Source: JAVVRI01 sp036654795
GTDB lineage: Bacteria > Bacteroidota > Bacteroidia > Bacteroidales > Tannerellaceae
DNA: 12,587 nt
Reading direction: 5' to 3'
Assembly (NCBI GenBank): GCA_036654795.1
Contig: JAVVRI010000091.1
Span: forward strand, 1-12,587
The translations under genes were made by a program, and so were the position numbers. Numbering within the stretch: the first letter of the stretch is position 1; every line of letters starts with the position of its first letter. Of this stretch, positions 1 through 8,108 are shown in pieces. The notes under the pieces are model-generated. The model worked only from the letters and a program-made list of their open reading frames with translations, ran no database searches and was not told the origin of the DNA.

Positions 1-104
1 TGAAACTTTAGTTTCATGCCTGTGAAACTTTTGTTTCATCCCGTTGAAACTTTAGTTTCATCAGCATGAAACTTTTTTTTCATCGGCATGAAACTAAATG
101 GGGC
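1..104. repeat. Tandem array of 16-bp palindromes, exact 22-bp period
   Basis: Palindromes of the form TGAAAC-N4-GTTTCA start at 1, 23 and 45. A fourth copy at 67 has one base changed in its right arm, and a decayed copy at 89 keeps only the left arm. Every step is exactly 22 bp, so 16-bp units alternate with 6-bp spacers of differing sequence. This spacing is about two helical turns and puts all units on one face of the DNA, as expected for cooperative binding of a dimeric regulator. The array begins at the window edge and may extend further left. That it is a protein-binding array is an inference; its target promoter could be the sigma-54 promoter at 255-270 or something left of the window. 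Confidence 0.85.
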
Positions 105-160
105 ATGCCAACATGGAAGCCGAAGAGAGCGGTAAATGAATCTGCCCTTCCTTTGGTAAA

Positions 161-200
161 GTGTCCAATTATTGGACAGTACTGTCCAATAATTGGACAC
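161..200. promoter_or_regulatory. Perfect 40-bp palindrome, likely upstream activating site
   Basis: The 20 bases at 161-180 are the exact reverse complement of 181-200. The palindrome contains two 17-bp inverted repeats of the form TGTCCAAT-N-ATTGGACA at 162-178 and 183-199, with centres 21 bp apart. It ends 54 bp before the -24 element of the sigma-54 promoter, so the sites sit about 90 and 110 bp upstream of the predicted transcription start. Paired dyads at that distance are where NtrC-type enhancer-binding proteins normally bind. The binding protein is not encoded in this window. A transcription terminator for a gene to the left is a less likely alternative, because no T-run follows on either strand. 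Confidence 0.8.
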
Positions 201-254
201 TTGTTGTTCGCTCGATAATCGTTAGTCGGCTGAACATTAATCATATAAGTGGTT

Positions 255-270
255 TGGCACGATCTTTGCT
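255..270 (+). promoter_or_regulatory. Sigma-54 (RpoN) promoter for the FtsX-like permease
   Basis: The sequence TGGCACG-ATCT-TTGCT matches the sigma-54 consensus TGGCACG-N4-TTGCW at every defined position. The invariant GG (256-257) and GC (268-269) are separated by exactly 10 bp. Transcription should start near 281, giving a leader of about 32 nt before the ATG at 313. Sigma-54 promoters need an activator bound upstream, and the 40-bp palindrome at 161-200 is well placed for this. Confidence 0.88.
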
Positions 271-312
271 ACTAATTGATGAACTGTTGGTCAATAACTT
301 AATAAATAGATT

Positions 313-2631
313 ATGAATAATGTATTAAACTTGAAATCGTTCTTTAAGTTCCTAAGTCGGAACAAGGCTTATACGGCGATAGACCTGTTTGGCCTTTCCG
401 TATCGTTGATGTTTGTCATCCTGATCGCTGTCTATACGGTTCAGGAGTTGTCTACAGACAGTTTTCATTCGAAAGCAGATCGTATTTATGTGTTGGGGAA
501 TGAGGATTTACCGGTTACCGCAGCTGCTATTGCCTATAAGGTGAAAGAGCGCTATCCGGAAGTGGAGAAAGCCTGTCCGATGATAGTGAACAATTTCTCG
601 GGTCTCGCTATGAAGTTCGGCGAAAAGACGATTAAGGGGGATCTGATGTTTGCCGACTCCACCTTTTTCGACCTTTTCGACTTTCGCCTAAAGAGCGGAA
701 GCCGCAGCCAGGCACTGAGTTCGCAAGGCTATGCTGTGATCTCCGAGTCGTTTGCCCATACTATGTTTGGCTCGGAAGATCCGATGGGGAAATCGTTGCG
801 GGTGGCGGATACAATCTCTGTTATTATCAATGGAGTGGTGGAGGACATGATCCATTCGTCTTTGCCGGAGGCAGACGTCATTCTTCGTTGGGAGCAGGTG
901 GGCATCTTTAACTCATCATTAGCTCCGGATCAGTTGGCGAATGCCGGCAGTACAACGGCTTTCTTTCTGGTGAAAGAGGGGGTAGACTTCAGCCAACGTT
1001 CCGGGGATATGCTGAGCTGGTTCAAAACATTCTTTTGGATTTACGAACGAGATATGTGGAAAGAGGTACGCCTTGTGCCGCTGAGTGATTACTACTTTTC
1101 CGGTTGGGGAGCAGGTTGGCCGCTGCACTCGGGCGACCGTAAATTTGTTCTTATCCTGATGTCCGTAGGTTTGCTGATTCTTATTTTTGCTATAATCAAT
1201 TATATCAACCTGACGGTTGCTCAGGCAGGATTTCGTGCGAAGGAGATGGCGACGCGCCGCTTGCTGGGATCCACACGCAGCGAACTGTTCTTCCGTCTGA
1301 TGTTGGAGGCTACTTTACTGACGTTTGCTTCGCTGGCAATCGGCCTATTGCTGGCAAACGCAGCAGTGCCTTATGTGAACGATTTGCTACAGACGCGTAT
1401 TGATTTGTCCGTCTTGCTTACGCCAACCTGGTTGCTGGCTATTTTTGCCGCAGTGGTAGCAGTGGGAGGGCTTTCGGGCTTGCTTCCTGCGTTGGTGATT
1501 TCGGCAGCCAAGCCGATAGAAGTGGTGAGGGGTACGTTTCGGGTGCGGACGAAGATGGTGTTCAGCAAATTCTTTATCACGTTCCAGAATGTAATAACCA
1601 TTACGATGATTGCTGTCTCTATTGTTATGGTTTCTCAGATAAAACACATGATTGACGCCCCACTGGGTTTCCGTAGCACAAATTTGATTGCTTGCCCCGC
1701 TTGGGACGCTAAGTATCAAAATGCCTTTATTAGCGAATTGCGCCATCATGCTTGTGTGAAGCATGTCGGGAAAACGCGTGGGCTGCCTTTGTACGGTAGT
1801 AATAACTGGTCTGCCGTATACGAAGGGAATAATATCAGTTTCCAGCAATTCCTTATGGATCGCGAAACTTTCGATATGTTGGGATTGAAAATGCTTCGCG
1901 ACAACAAGCTCTCTACCAAAGGATGGTTCCTCAGCGAGCAAGCCATGCGCGAAATGAACCTGCCGGAAGATGCCACTTCGTTCACCCTGAAGGATAACGA
2001 CCCGGTAGCCATTGCCGGCATCTTGCGCGATTTCCATTTGAATGATATCCGCGAGAATCTACGTCCGGTTATGTTTCGCTTCCTCGAAAAGGATGAGGAT
2101 GGCTGGATGGTGCTTGTTGAGGTAGAGGGCGATCCGTTTCAGGCAATTAAAGAGGTGGGAGAAGCCTATAAAAAGATATCCGGAATGGACTTTGAGGGGC
2201 AGTTTATGGATAAACAATTGCAGGATTCGTTTGGCTCGCAGATACGGACGGCAAAGATTATCGTCATCTTCTCCATCATTGCCATCCTGATCTCTCTGCT
2301 TGGGCTGCTTGCCATGTCCACCTACTTCATCCAGCAACGTGCACAGGAGGTAGCCGTGCGAAAGGTGTTCGGCTCAAGCAACGGGCAGATACTACGGCGA
2401 TTGGTCTTCACCTTCCTCAATTATGTGGTGATCGCCTTCTTCATCGCCGTACCTATTATCTGGTACGCCATGCAGAAATGGTTGGAGGACTATAGCTATC
2501 GCATCGAACTAAGTCCGCTCATCTTCATTGCTGCCGGACTGTTTTGCCTGCTGGTCTCCTTCGTTACCGTGTTTATACAAAGTAACAACGCCGCCAACTC
2601 AAACCCAATAGATAGCGTCAAAAACAAGTAG
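313..2631 (+). CDS. FtsX/MacB-family ABC transporter permease, 772 aa
   Basis: This inner-membrane permease has two MacB-like halves. TM1 is at about residues 22-44, followed by a large extracytoplasmic domain (about 45-276) and TM2-TM4 (277-300, 330-355, 371-395). The second half repeats this: TM5 (about 424-443), an extracytoplasmic domain (444-646) and TM6-TM8 (647-672, 697-720, 736-756). Cytoplasmic motifs EMATRRLLGS (about 311) and EVAVRKVFGS (about 677) match the FtsX coupling helix that contacts the ATPase. No ATPase gene lies in the window, so it must use one encoded elsewhere or, less likely, act without one. MacB-type machines do mechanical work on substrates in the periplasm rather than simple transport; the substrate here is unknown. 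The ATG at 313 is the first in frame and follows the sigma-54 promoter closely, with no Shine-Dalgarno sequence. Expression should depend on an enhancer-binding activator. Confidence 0.9.
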   Translation: MNNVLNLKSFFKFLSRNKAYTAIDLFGLSVSLMFVILIAVYTVQELSTDSFHSKADRIYVLGNEDLPVTAAAIAYKVKERYPEVEKACPMIVNNFSGLAMKFGEKTIKGDLMFADSTFFDLFDFRLKSGSRSQALSSQGYAVISESFAHTMFGSEDPMGKSLRVADTISVIINGVVEDMIHSSLPEADVILRWEQVGIFNSSLAPDQLANAGSTTAFFLVKEGVDFSQRSGDMLSWFKTFFWIYERDMWKEVRLVPLSDYYFSGWGAGWPLHSGDRKFVLILMSVGLLILIFAIINYINLTVAQAGFRAKEMATRRLLGSTRSELFFRLMLEATLLTFASLAIGLLLANAAVPYVNDLLQTRIDLSVLLTPTWLLAIFAAVVAVGGLSGLLPALVISAAKPIEVVRGTFRVRTKMVFSKFFITFQNVITITMIAVSIVMVSQIKHMIDAPLGFRSTNLIACPAWDAKYQNAFISELRHHACVKHVGKTRGLPLYGSNNWSAVYEGNNISFQQFLMDRETFDMLGLKMLRDNKLSTKGWFLSEQAMREMNLPEDATSFTLKDNDPVAIAGILRDFHLNDIRENLRPVMFRFLEKDEDGWMVLVEVEGDPFQAIKEVGEAYKKISGMDFEGQFMDKQLQDSFGSQIRTAKIIVIFSIIAILISLLGLLAMSTYFIQQRAQEVAVRKVFGSSNGQILRRLVFTFLNYVVIAFFIAVPIIWYAMQKWLEDYSYRIELSPLIFIAAGLFCLLVSFVTVFIQSNNAANSNPIDSVKNK

Positions 2632-2766
2632 CGCTCACGGGGCAACGGAGAGTCCTATAGAAATCATCTATGAGCTGATAGATGGCGGAACGAAAAGGAA
2701 CAGAACAGAATACGGTAGGCCTGTAAAATTCAAGGGGCGTGGATGATAATGTGATGAAACCTTTGT

Positions 2767-2774
2767 TATCTTTG
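2767..2774 (+). promoter_or_regulatory. -7 element for the efflux operon
   Basis: TATCTTTG matches the Bacteroidetes primary sigma -7 consensus TAnnTTTG and lies 28 bp before the ATG at 2803. I see no good -33 TTTG box at the usual 19-21 bp distance, which could mean activator dependence or a weak promoter. The 171-bp gap after the permease stop (2632-2802) holds no gene. Its only other structure is a 7-bp hairpin (2665-2671 with 2678-2684) that lacks a T-run. Confidence 0.6.
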
Positions 2775-2802
2775 CCAGTATAACTAATTAAATACGAAAG
2801 CG

Positions 2803-5800
2803 ATGTTTAAAGCGATTGTTCGTTTTTCCATTCAAAAGAAGCTATTCGTAGGGCTTACTGCATTCTTCCTGTTCATTGGGGGGATTTATGCTATGCTTAC
2901 CCTGCCCATAGACGCTGTGCCGGACATTACAAATAACCAGGTGCAGATTGTTACTATTTCGCCCACCCTTGCTCCTCAAGAGGTGGAACAGTTGATTACC
3001 TTCCCTGTTGAGATTGCGATGAGCAACATCATGAACGTAGAAGAGATTCGCTCCGTCTCACGTTTTGGACTGTCGCTCGTAACCGTCGTTTTCAAGGAGA
3101 GCGTGCCTACACTGGATGCCCGGCAACTCATCAATGAGCAAATCCAAACTGTTGCCGGCGAGATTCCTCCCGAACTAGGTACTCCGGAGTTGATGCCTAT
3201 CACCACCGGACTAGGAGAAATCTACCAGTACATCTTAAAAGTAGCTCCCGGCTACGAGAAGAAGTACGACGCTATGGAGTTGCGTACGATTCAGGATTGG
3301 ATCGTAAAGCGGCAACTATCCGGCATACCGGGTATTGTGGAGATCAATAGCTTTGGCGGCTACCTAAAGCAATATGAGGTGGCAGTCGATCCGGATGCGC
3401 TCTATTCCTTGAATATTACTATTGGAGACGTCTTTTCCGCTCTAAGCAGCAACAACCAAAATACGGGGGGAAGCTACATTGAGAAGGTGAACCGTGCCTA
3501 TTACATCCGTAGCGAAGGGATGATCTCCAACACGAAGGATATCGAGCGAATCGTCATCACCAACCGTGGCGGCATACCGGTTCATATTAGCGACGTCGGC
3601 ACGGTACGCTTCGGTGCGCCCAAACGCTTTGGCGCCATGACGAAAGATGGCGAGGGCGAGTGTGTAGGCGGCATCGCCATGATGCTGAAAGGTGCCAACG
3701 CCAACGTGGTAACCAAAGAGCTGGAAGCTCGGGTGGAAAAGGTGCAAAAGATATTGCCCGAAGGAATTACCGTAGAGCCTTACTTGAACCGTTCGGCGCT
3801 GGTAAACCGTAATATATCCACCGTTGTGCGCAACCTGATTGAGGGTGCGCTGATTGTGTTTCTCGTCCTGATGCTCTTCCTCGGCAATGTGCGTGCCGGA
3901 CTGATCGTAGCTTCGGTCATTCCGCTGGCGATGCTTTTTGCCTTTATCCTGATGCGCCTCTTCGGAGTCTCGGCAAACTTGATGAGCCTCGGAGCGGTGG
4001 ACTTTGGTATCGTAGTGGACGGCTCCATCGTCATAGTGGAAGGTGTGCTGGCGCATCTTTATGGCAAACGACTGGCCGGGCGCACCCTCACTCGTCAAGA
4101 GATGGATGACGAGGTAGAGAAAGGTGCCGGTGGCGTAGTACGTAGTGCTACCTTTGCTGTTATGATTATCTTGATCGTGTTCTTTCCCCTCTTGACACTA
4201 AGCGGTATTGAGGGTAAATACTTTACCCCAATGGCTAAAACGCTTGTGTTTTGTATCATTGGTGCGCTGATTCTCTCTCTGACTTATGTGCCGATGATGG
4301 CTTCCCTTTTCTTGAAACGAACCATCTCTACTAAGCCCACCATGGCCGACCGCTTTTTTAAGAAGTTGAACGTTGGGTATAAGAGCGCGCTTCGCTTCTG
4401 CCTCCATCATACATGGGGCACGGTGGCCACGGCCTTTACTGCGTTGGCTATATCGCTCTTCCTCTTCACCAAACTGGGGGCGGAGTTTATCCCGACGCTG
4501 GATGAAGGTGACTTTGCGATGCAGATGACCCTTCCTGCCGGTAGCTCCTTGACGCAGAGCATAGCTCTTTCCGAAGCGGCAGAAAAAGCGTTGATGGACA
4601 AGTTTCCCGAAATAAAACATGTAGTCTCTAAGATCGGTACTGCCGAAGTGCCTACCGACCCGATGGCGGTAGAGGATGCCGACGTGATGATCATTATGAA
4701 ACCAATGAAGGAATGGACTTCCGCCACCACCCGTGCCGAAATGGTGGACAAGATGAAGCAAGCCCTCGAACCAATTACCGGTGCGGAGTTTAACTTCAGC
4801 CAGCCGATACAGCTCCGCTTCAATGAACTGATGACAGGTGCCAAGGCGGACATAGCCATCAAACTGTATGGCGAAGACATGCACGAACTATACAGCAAAG
4901 CCAAAGAGGCAGCAAAGTTTGTGGAGCAGGTACCCGGGGCTTCCGATGTGTTGGTGGAACAGACAATGGGCTTGCCTCAGCTGGTCATTAAGTACGATCG
5001 TGCAAAGATTGCCCGTTACGGCATGAACCTGCAAGAACTGAATACGTTGATCCGTACAGCCTATGCCGGCGAAGCAGCCGGCGTGGTGTTCGAGAACGAA
5101 CGCCGCTTCGAACTAGTGCTCCGTCTGGATAAAGACAAGGTGTCCGATCTGAATTTGGACAAACTCTTTGTCCGTACCTCCGATGGCATCCGCATACCGA
5201 TGAGTGAAGTGGCTACCATCGAACTAGTGGATGGTCCTTTGCAAATCAATCGCGATGCCACCAAGCGCCGTATTGTGATTGGTGTTAACGTACGTGGTGC
5301 CGACATCCAGCAGGTGGTAAAGAACATTCAGACAACATTGGAGAAGAACATCCAACTGAAGCCGGGTTATTACTTCACGTACGGTGGTCAGTTCGAGAAC
5401 CTTCAAAATGCAATCAACACTCTGTTGATTGTGATACCGGTAGCCTTGTCGCTCATCCTGCTACTGCTCTTCTTTGCGTTCAGGAGCGTGACGTATACGC
5501 TGGTAGTTTTCTCCACTGTGCCGCTCTCGTTGATCGGGGGGATCGTGGCGCTCTGGCTGCGGGGGTTACCGTTTAGTATCTCTGCCGGTGTGGGCTTCAT
5601 CGCCCTCTTTGGAGTAGCAGTGCTGAATGGTATCCTGATGATTAACCACTTTAACGAGGTACGACAAAAAAGAAAATATGCTATGAGTACGAATCGAATC
5701 ATTGCGGAAAGCTGTCCGCACCTATTGCGCCCCGTCTTCCTAACCGGTTTGGTGGCTTCATTGGGCTTCGTGCCGATGGCCATTGCCACGTCTGCCGGAT

Positions 5801-7143
5801 CGGAGGTACAACGCCCGTTGGCTACGGTCGTAATTGGTGGCCTGATTGTTTCCACCTGTCTTACACTGCTGATTATTCCGGTGTTTTATCGGATTGTAAA
5901 CAGCATGGTTGCTTGGAAGCGCTCCGCTTTCTTGAAACGTTTCTTACCTATGTTGTTTGTTTGCCTAATGTTGGTTCCGGCGTTTGGAGCAAAGGCGCAA
6001 GAGGTCGTAACGTTGGATAGAGCCATCGACATTGCCCTTCAGAACCATCCGCGCCTCCGTACGGCAACAGCCATGATAGATCGTAGCAAAGCCTCCCGCG
6101 GAGAGGCATGGGACGTACCGGCTACCACGGTAAACTATTCTTGGGGGCAGATCAATGGCGAGACGCGCAACGACAATCAGGTTGAAGTAACGCAATCGCT
6201 CGGCTCCCTGCTGACTCCGTTTTATAAGAATGCCCTCGTCTCAAAACAGGTCGTCACCGGCACATTCTATCGTGAGATGGTGAAGAAGGAGATTACGGCT
6301 GAGGTGAAACGTGCGTGGGCATACTACATCTACGCCACACACCTCCGCCAACTCTATACGGAGCAAAACGAACTAGCCGGCCGCCTTATGCAGGCCAGCA
6401 AGTTGCGGTACGAGCAAGGCGACATTACGCTTCTTGAACGAAACATGGCTGCAACAATGGCTGCCGACCTCCGTACTCGCCTTATGCAGGCGGAAGAGGA
6501 GGTAAAAACGGCCGGAAGACGTCTGACGTGGGCTTGTTATGCCGATCAAGACGTGATACCGGCCGATACTGCTTTGGTGCTTTTCCCAGCCTCTCTTACA
6601 GAAGGACAACTTTCGAACAGCAGCCTGTCTGATGTACACCTCGGATACTTTGAAGGATTGGCTAACGAGAAGAAAGCCGAATTACGCGTGGAGTTGAGCC
6701 GCTTCTTTCCAGAAATATCCTTGGGATATGTGCGCCAGAAGATTGCACCGGTGAGCGGATTGAACTCATGGATGGTAGGTGTTTCTTTTCCCATCCTCTT
6801 CTTCCCGCAGCAAAGCCGTACGAAGCAGGCGCGCATCAGTGCCTACATCGCCCAGACGGAGGCTGATGCCAACCGTCGCGACTTAATCAATAAGGTAGAT
6901 GAACTTCAAGCCCGCCTCCGTCAGGCCGGACAAACCATCCGTTACTACACCATCGGTGCTCTGCCCGAAGCGGATGCTTTGCTCAAGAGTGCCACCCTGC
7001 AATTCCGTGAAAGCGAAACGGACATCACCCAGTTCGTGCAAAGCCTTAGTAGTGCACGCGAGATTCGCCGCGGATACATCGAAACCGTTTATCAATATAA
7101 CCTCTCCGCCCTTGAGTTGGAGTTGTATCGCAATAACAAATAA
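2803..7143 (+). CDS. CzcA/CusA-type RND metal efflux pump fused to a TolC/CusC-type outer-membrane factor, 1446 aa
   Basis: Residues 1 to about 1034 form a complete heavy-metal RND proton antiporter. TM1 is at 9-31 and is followed by the family sequence LPIDAVPDITNNQVQIVT. TM2-TM6 lie at about 341-503, TM7 at about 533-553 and TM8-TM12 at about 870-1030, with two large periplasmic loops; FIPTLDEGDF follows TM7. TM4 carries D400, D406 and E413 in the D-x5-D-x6-E spacing of CzcA-like divalent-cation exporters, so Zn, Co, Cd or Ni is more likely than Cu or Ag. Residues 1035-1065 look like an intact Sec signal peptide ending in AKA. Residues about 1066-1446 are a TolC-family channel subunit, beginning with the usual VTLDRAIDIALQNHP motif. 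No stop or frameshift separates the parts. The gene ends 15 nt before the adaptor gene, indicating one operon. RND-OMF fusions occur in Bacteroidetes, but they are unusual. Confidence 0.92.
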   Translation: MFKAIVRFSIQKKLFVGLTAFFLFIGGIYAMLTLPIDAVPDITNNQVQIVTISPTLAPQEVEQLITFPVEIAMSNIMNVEEIRSVSRFGLSLVTVVFKESVPTLDARQLINEQIQTVAGEIPPELGTPELMPITTGLGEIYQYILKVAPGYEKKYDAMELRTIQDWIVKRQLSGIPGIVEINSFGGYLKQYEVAVDPDALYSLNITIGDVFSALSSNNQNTGGSYIEKVNRAYYIRSEGMISNTKDIERIVITNRGGIPVHISDVGTVRFGAPKRFGAMTKDGEGECVGGIAMMLKGANANVVTKELEARVEKVQKILPEGITVEPYLNRSALVNRNISTVVRNLIEGALIVFLVLMLFLGNVRAGLIVASVIPLAMLFAFILMRLFGVSANLMSLGAVDFGIVVDGSIVIVEGVLAHLYGKRLAGRTLTRQEMDDEVEKGAGGVVRSATFAVMIILIVFFPLLTLSGIEGKYFTPMAKTLVFCIIGALILSLTYVPMMASLFLKRTISTKPTMADRFFKKLNVGYKSALRFCLHHTWGTVATAFTALAISLFLFTKLGAEFIPTLDEGDFAMQMTLPAGSSLTQSIALSEAAEKALMDKFPEIKHVVSKIGTAEVPTDPMAVEDADVMIIMKPMKEWTSATTRAEMVDKMKQALEPITGAEFNFSQPIQLRFNELMTGAKADIAIKLYGEDMHELYSKAKEAAKFVEQVPGASDVLVEQTMGLPQLVIKYDRAKIARYGMNLQELNTLIRTAYAGEAAGVVFENERRFELVLRLDKDKVSDLNLDKLFVRTSDGIRIPMSEVATIELVDGPLQINRDATKRRIVIGVNVRGADIQQVVKNIQTTLEKNIQLKPGYYFTYGGQFENLQNAINTLLIVIPVALSLILLLLFFAFRSVTYTLVVFSTVPLSLIGGIVALWLRGLPFSISAGVGFIALFGVAVLNGILMINHFNEVRQKRKYAMSTNRIIAESCPHLLRPVFLTGLVASLGFVPMAIATSAGSEVQRPLATVVIGGLIVSTCLTLLIIPVFYRIVNSMVAWKRSAFLKRFLPMLFVCLMLVPAFGAKAQEVVTLDRAIDIALQNHPRLRTATAMIDRSKASRGEAWDVPATTVNYSWGQINGETRNDNQVEVTQSLGSLLTPFYKNALVSKQVVTGTFYREMVKKEITAEVKRAWAYYIYATHLRQLYTEQNELAGRLMQASKLRYEQGDITLLERNMAATMAADLRTRLMQAEEEVKTAGRRLTWACYADQDVIPADTALVLFPASLTEGQLSNSSLSDVHLGYFEGLANEKKAELRVELSRFFPEISLGYVRQKIAPVSGLNSWMVGVSFPILFFPQQSRTKQARISAYIAQTEADANRRDLINKVDELQARLRQAGQTIRYYTIGALPEADALLKSATLQFRESETDITQFVQSLSSAREIRRGYIETVYQYNLSALELELYRNNK
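5905..5997 (+). other. Signal-peptide-like segment inside the RND-OMF fusion
   Basis: Residues 1035-1065 begin with Met and have a basic n-region (WKRSAFLKR), a hydrophobic core (FLPMLFVCLMLVPAF) and a c-region GAKA followed by Q. Signal peptidase I would be expected to cut between A1065 and Q1066. RND pumps have 12 TMs with the C-terminus in the cytoplasm, so this 13th hydrophobic segment has the correct orientation to export the outer-membrane-factor domain. Cleavage would release two mature proteins from one polypeptide. The cysteine at 1054 is not in a valid lipobox. Confidence 0.7.
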
Positions 7144-7158
7144 ACAAATTAAGCAAAG

Positions 7159-8085
7159 ATGAAAAAGATATATCTCCCCATCGCAGCACTGCTATTCATG
7201 GCAGCTTGCAATACGCCCGCACCGGCAGATGCCCCAACGGCCAATACACAGACAACCGAGGCTGCGGATACAACCACAACCACCGATATGGCTACCGATT
7301 CTGCTTCGGCAACAAACGATCAGTATGTAGATGGTATAAGTGGCGCCACCGCCATGGCCAACCATGCTTCTTTTAATGGGACGATGATTGCTCCCCCCAG
7401 CAACCGGGCGATTGTTACCCTCACGATGGGCGGTATTGTGCATACGGTAACCCTTTTACCCGGTAGCTACGTCAAGAAGGGCACAGTGATTGCCACCCTT
7501 AAAAATCCGGACTTCATCAAGTTGCAGCAAGATTATATGGATGCCCGTGCACAAGTGGAATATTTGGAGACTGAATACCTCCGCCAACAACGCCTGAGCG
7601 CGGAGGAAGCTGCTTCACAGAAGCGTTTCCAACAGAGTAAAGCTGATTATCTGTCAATGAAAAGTCGCTTGGAAGCTGCCGCAGCACAACTTACTTTACT
7701 AGGTATGCCGGCCGCTGAGTTAGTAAAAAAAGGTATCCATCCCTATTTGGAAATCAAGGCGCCGTTAGACGGCTATGTAGTTGGCACGCCAATTAATCCC
7801 GGTCAGTACCTAAATGCCGGCGATCCGCTGTGCGACATTATAAACAAGTCAGGAACTCTGCTTCGCCTGACGGCCTATGAGAAGGATTTAGATAATTTGA
7901 AGGAAGGTAGCCACGTGCAATTTCGTGTAAACGGCATGGGCGAAGAGGTGTTCGAAGCTATTCTGATCAGCATCGGGCAGCAGATAGACGAAGTAAGCCG
8001 TTCCCTCGAAGTCTATGCTCGCGTGAGCAAAGCAAATCCGCGCTTTCGCCCCGGCATGTATGTCTCTGCTCGCGTAGCAAAATAA
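7159..8085 (+). CDS. Efflux RND periplasmic adaptor (HlyD/CusB-type membrane fusion lipoprotein), 308 aa
   Basis: This adaptor should bridge the RND pump and the outer-membrane channel encoded just upstream. The N-terminus is a lipoprotein signal ending in MAAC, with C17 as the lipidation site. A Thr/Ala/Asp-rich flexible linker covers residues 18-55. The two halves of the biotinyl-lipoyl-like domain are at about 83-118 and 196-228, and flank an alpha-hairpin (119-195) rich in Gln, Glu and Ala. A beta-barrel domain follows from 229 and contains the family motif DEVSRSLEVYARV...FRPGMYV. The protein stops right after that motif. Most relatives continue with a C-terminal membrane-proximal domain of some 60-80 residues, so this is a short form. 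The start follows the fusion gene by 15 nt, with no separate promoter. Identification as an adaptor is firm; the metal is inferred only from the pump. Confidence 0.88.
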   Translation: MKKIYLPIAALLFMAACNTPAPADAPTANTQTTEAADTTTTTDMATDSASATNDQYVDGISGATAMANHASFNGTMIAPPSNRAIVTLTMGGIVHTVTLLPGSYVKKGTVIATLKNPDFIKLQQDYMDARAQVEYLETEYLRQQRLSAEEAASQKRFQQSKADYLSMKSRLEAAAAQLTLLGMPAAELVKKGIHPYLEIKAPLDGYVVGTPINPGQYLNAGDPLCDIINKSGTLLRLTAYEKDLDNLKEGSHVQFRVNGMGEEVFEAILISIGQQIDEVSRSLEVYARVSKANPRFRPGMYVSARVAK

Positions 8086-8108
8086 AGCAACTCTACTATT
8101 CTACTATT

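Noticed and set aside
1..104. CRISPR array at the left edge
   Set aside because: The repeat units are 16-bp palindromes with spacers of only 6 bp. CRISPR repeats are longer, with spacers of roughly 26-40 bp, and no cas genes are present.
1387..2037. Minus-strand 216-codon frame inside the permease gene
   Set aside because: It is antisense to a well-supported permease with matching membrane segments. The translation has no recognisable domain and no promoter was seen for it.
2665..2684. Terminator after the permease gene
   Set aside because: The stem is only 7 bp, A+T-rich and not followed by a T-run, so support is too weak.
3442..4884. Long minus-strand open frames of over 200 codons inside the RND gene
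   Set aside because: They lie opposite a strongly conserved pump gene, their translations resemble no family I recognise, and they are explained by the codon usage of the plus-strand gene.
5905..7143. Separate outer-membrane-factor gene starting at the ATG at 5905
   Set aside because: The RND frame runs through without a stop and no promoter or ribosome-binding site stands before this ATG. Internal initiation cannot be excluded, but the fused reading is simpler.
6899..7162. Plus-strand 87-codon frame overlapping the 3' end of the fusion gene
   Set aside because: It is a shifted frame within the outer-membrane-factor coding sequence, with no recognisable features, and overlaps the adaptor gene start.
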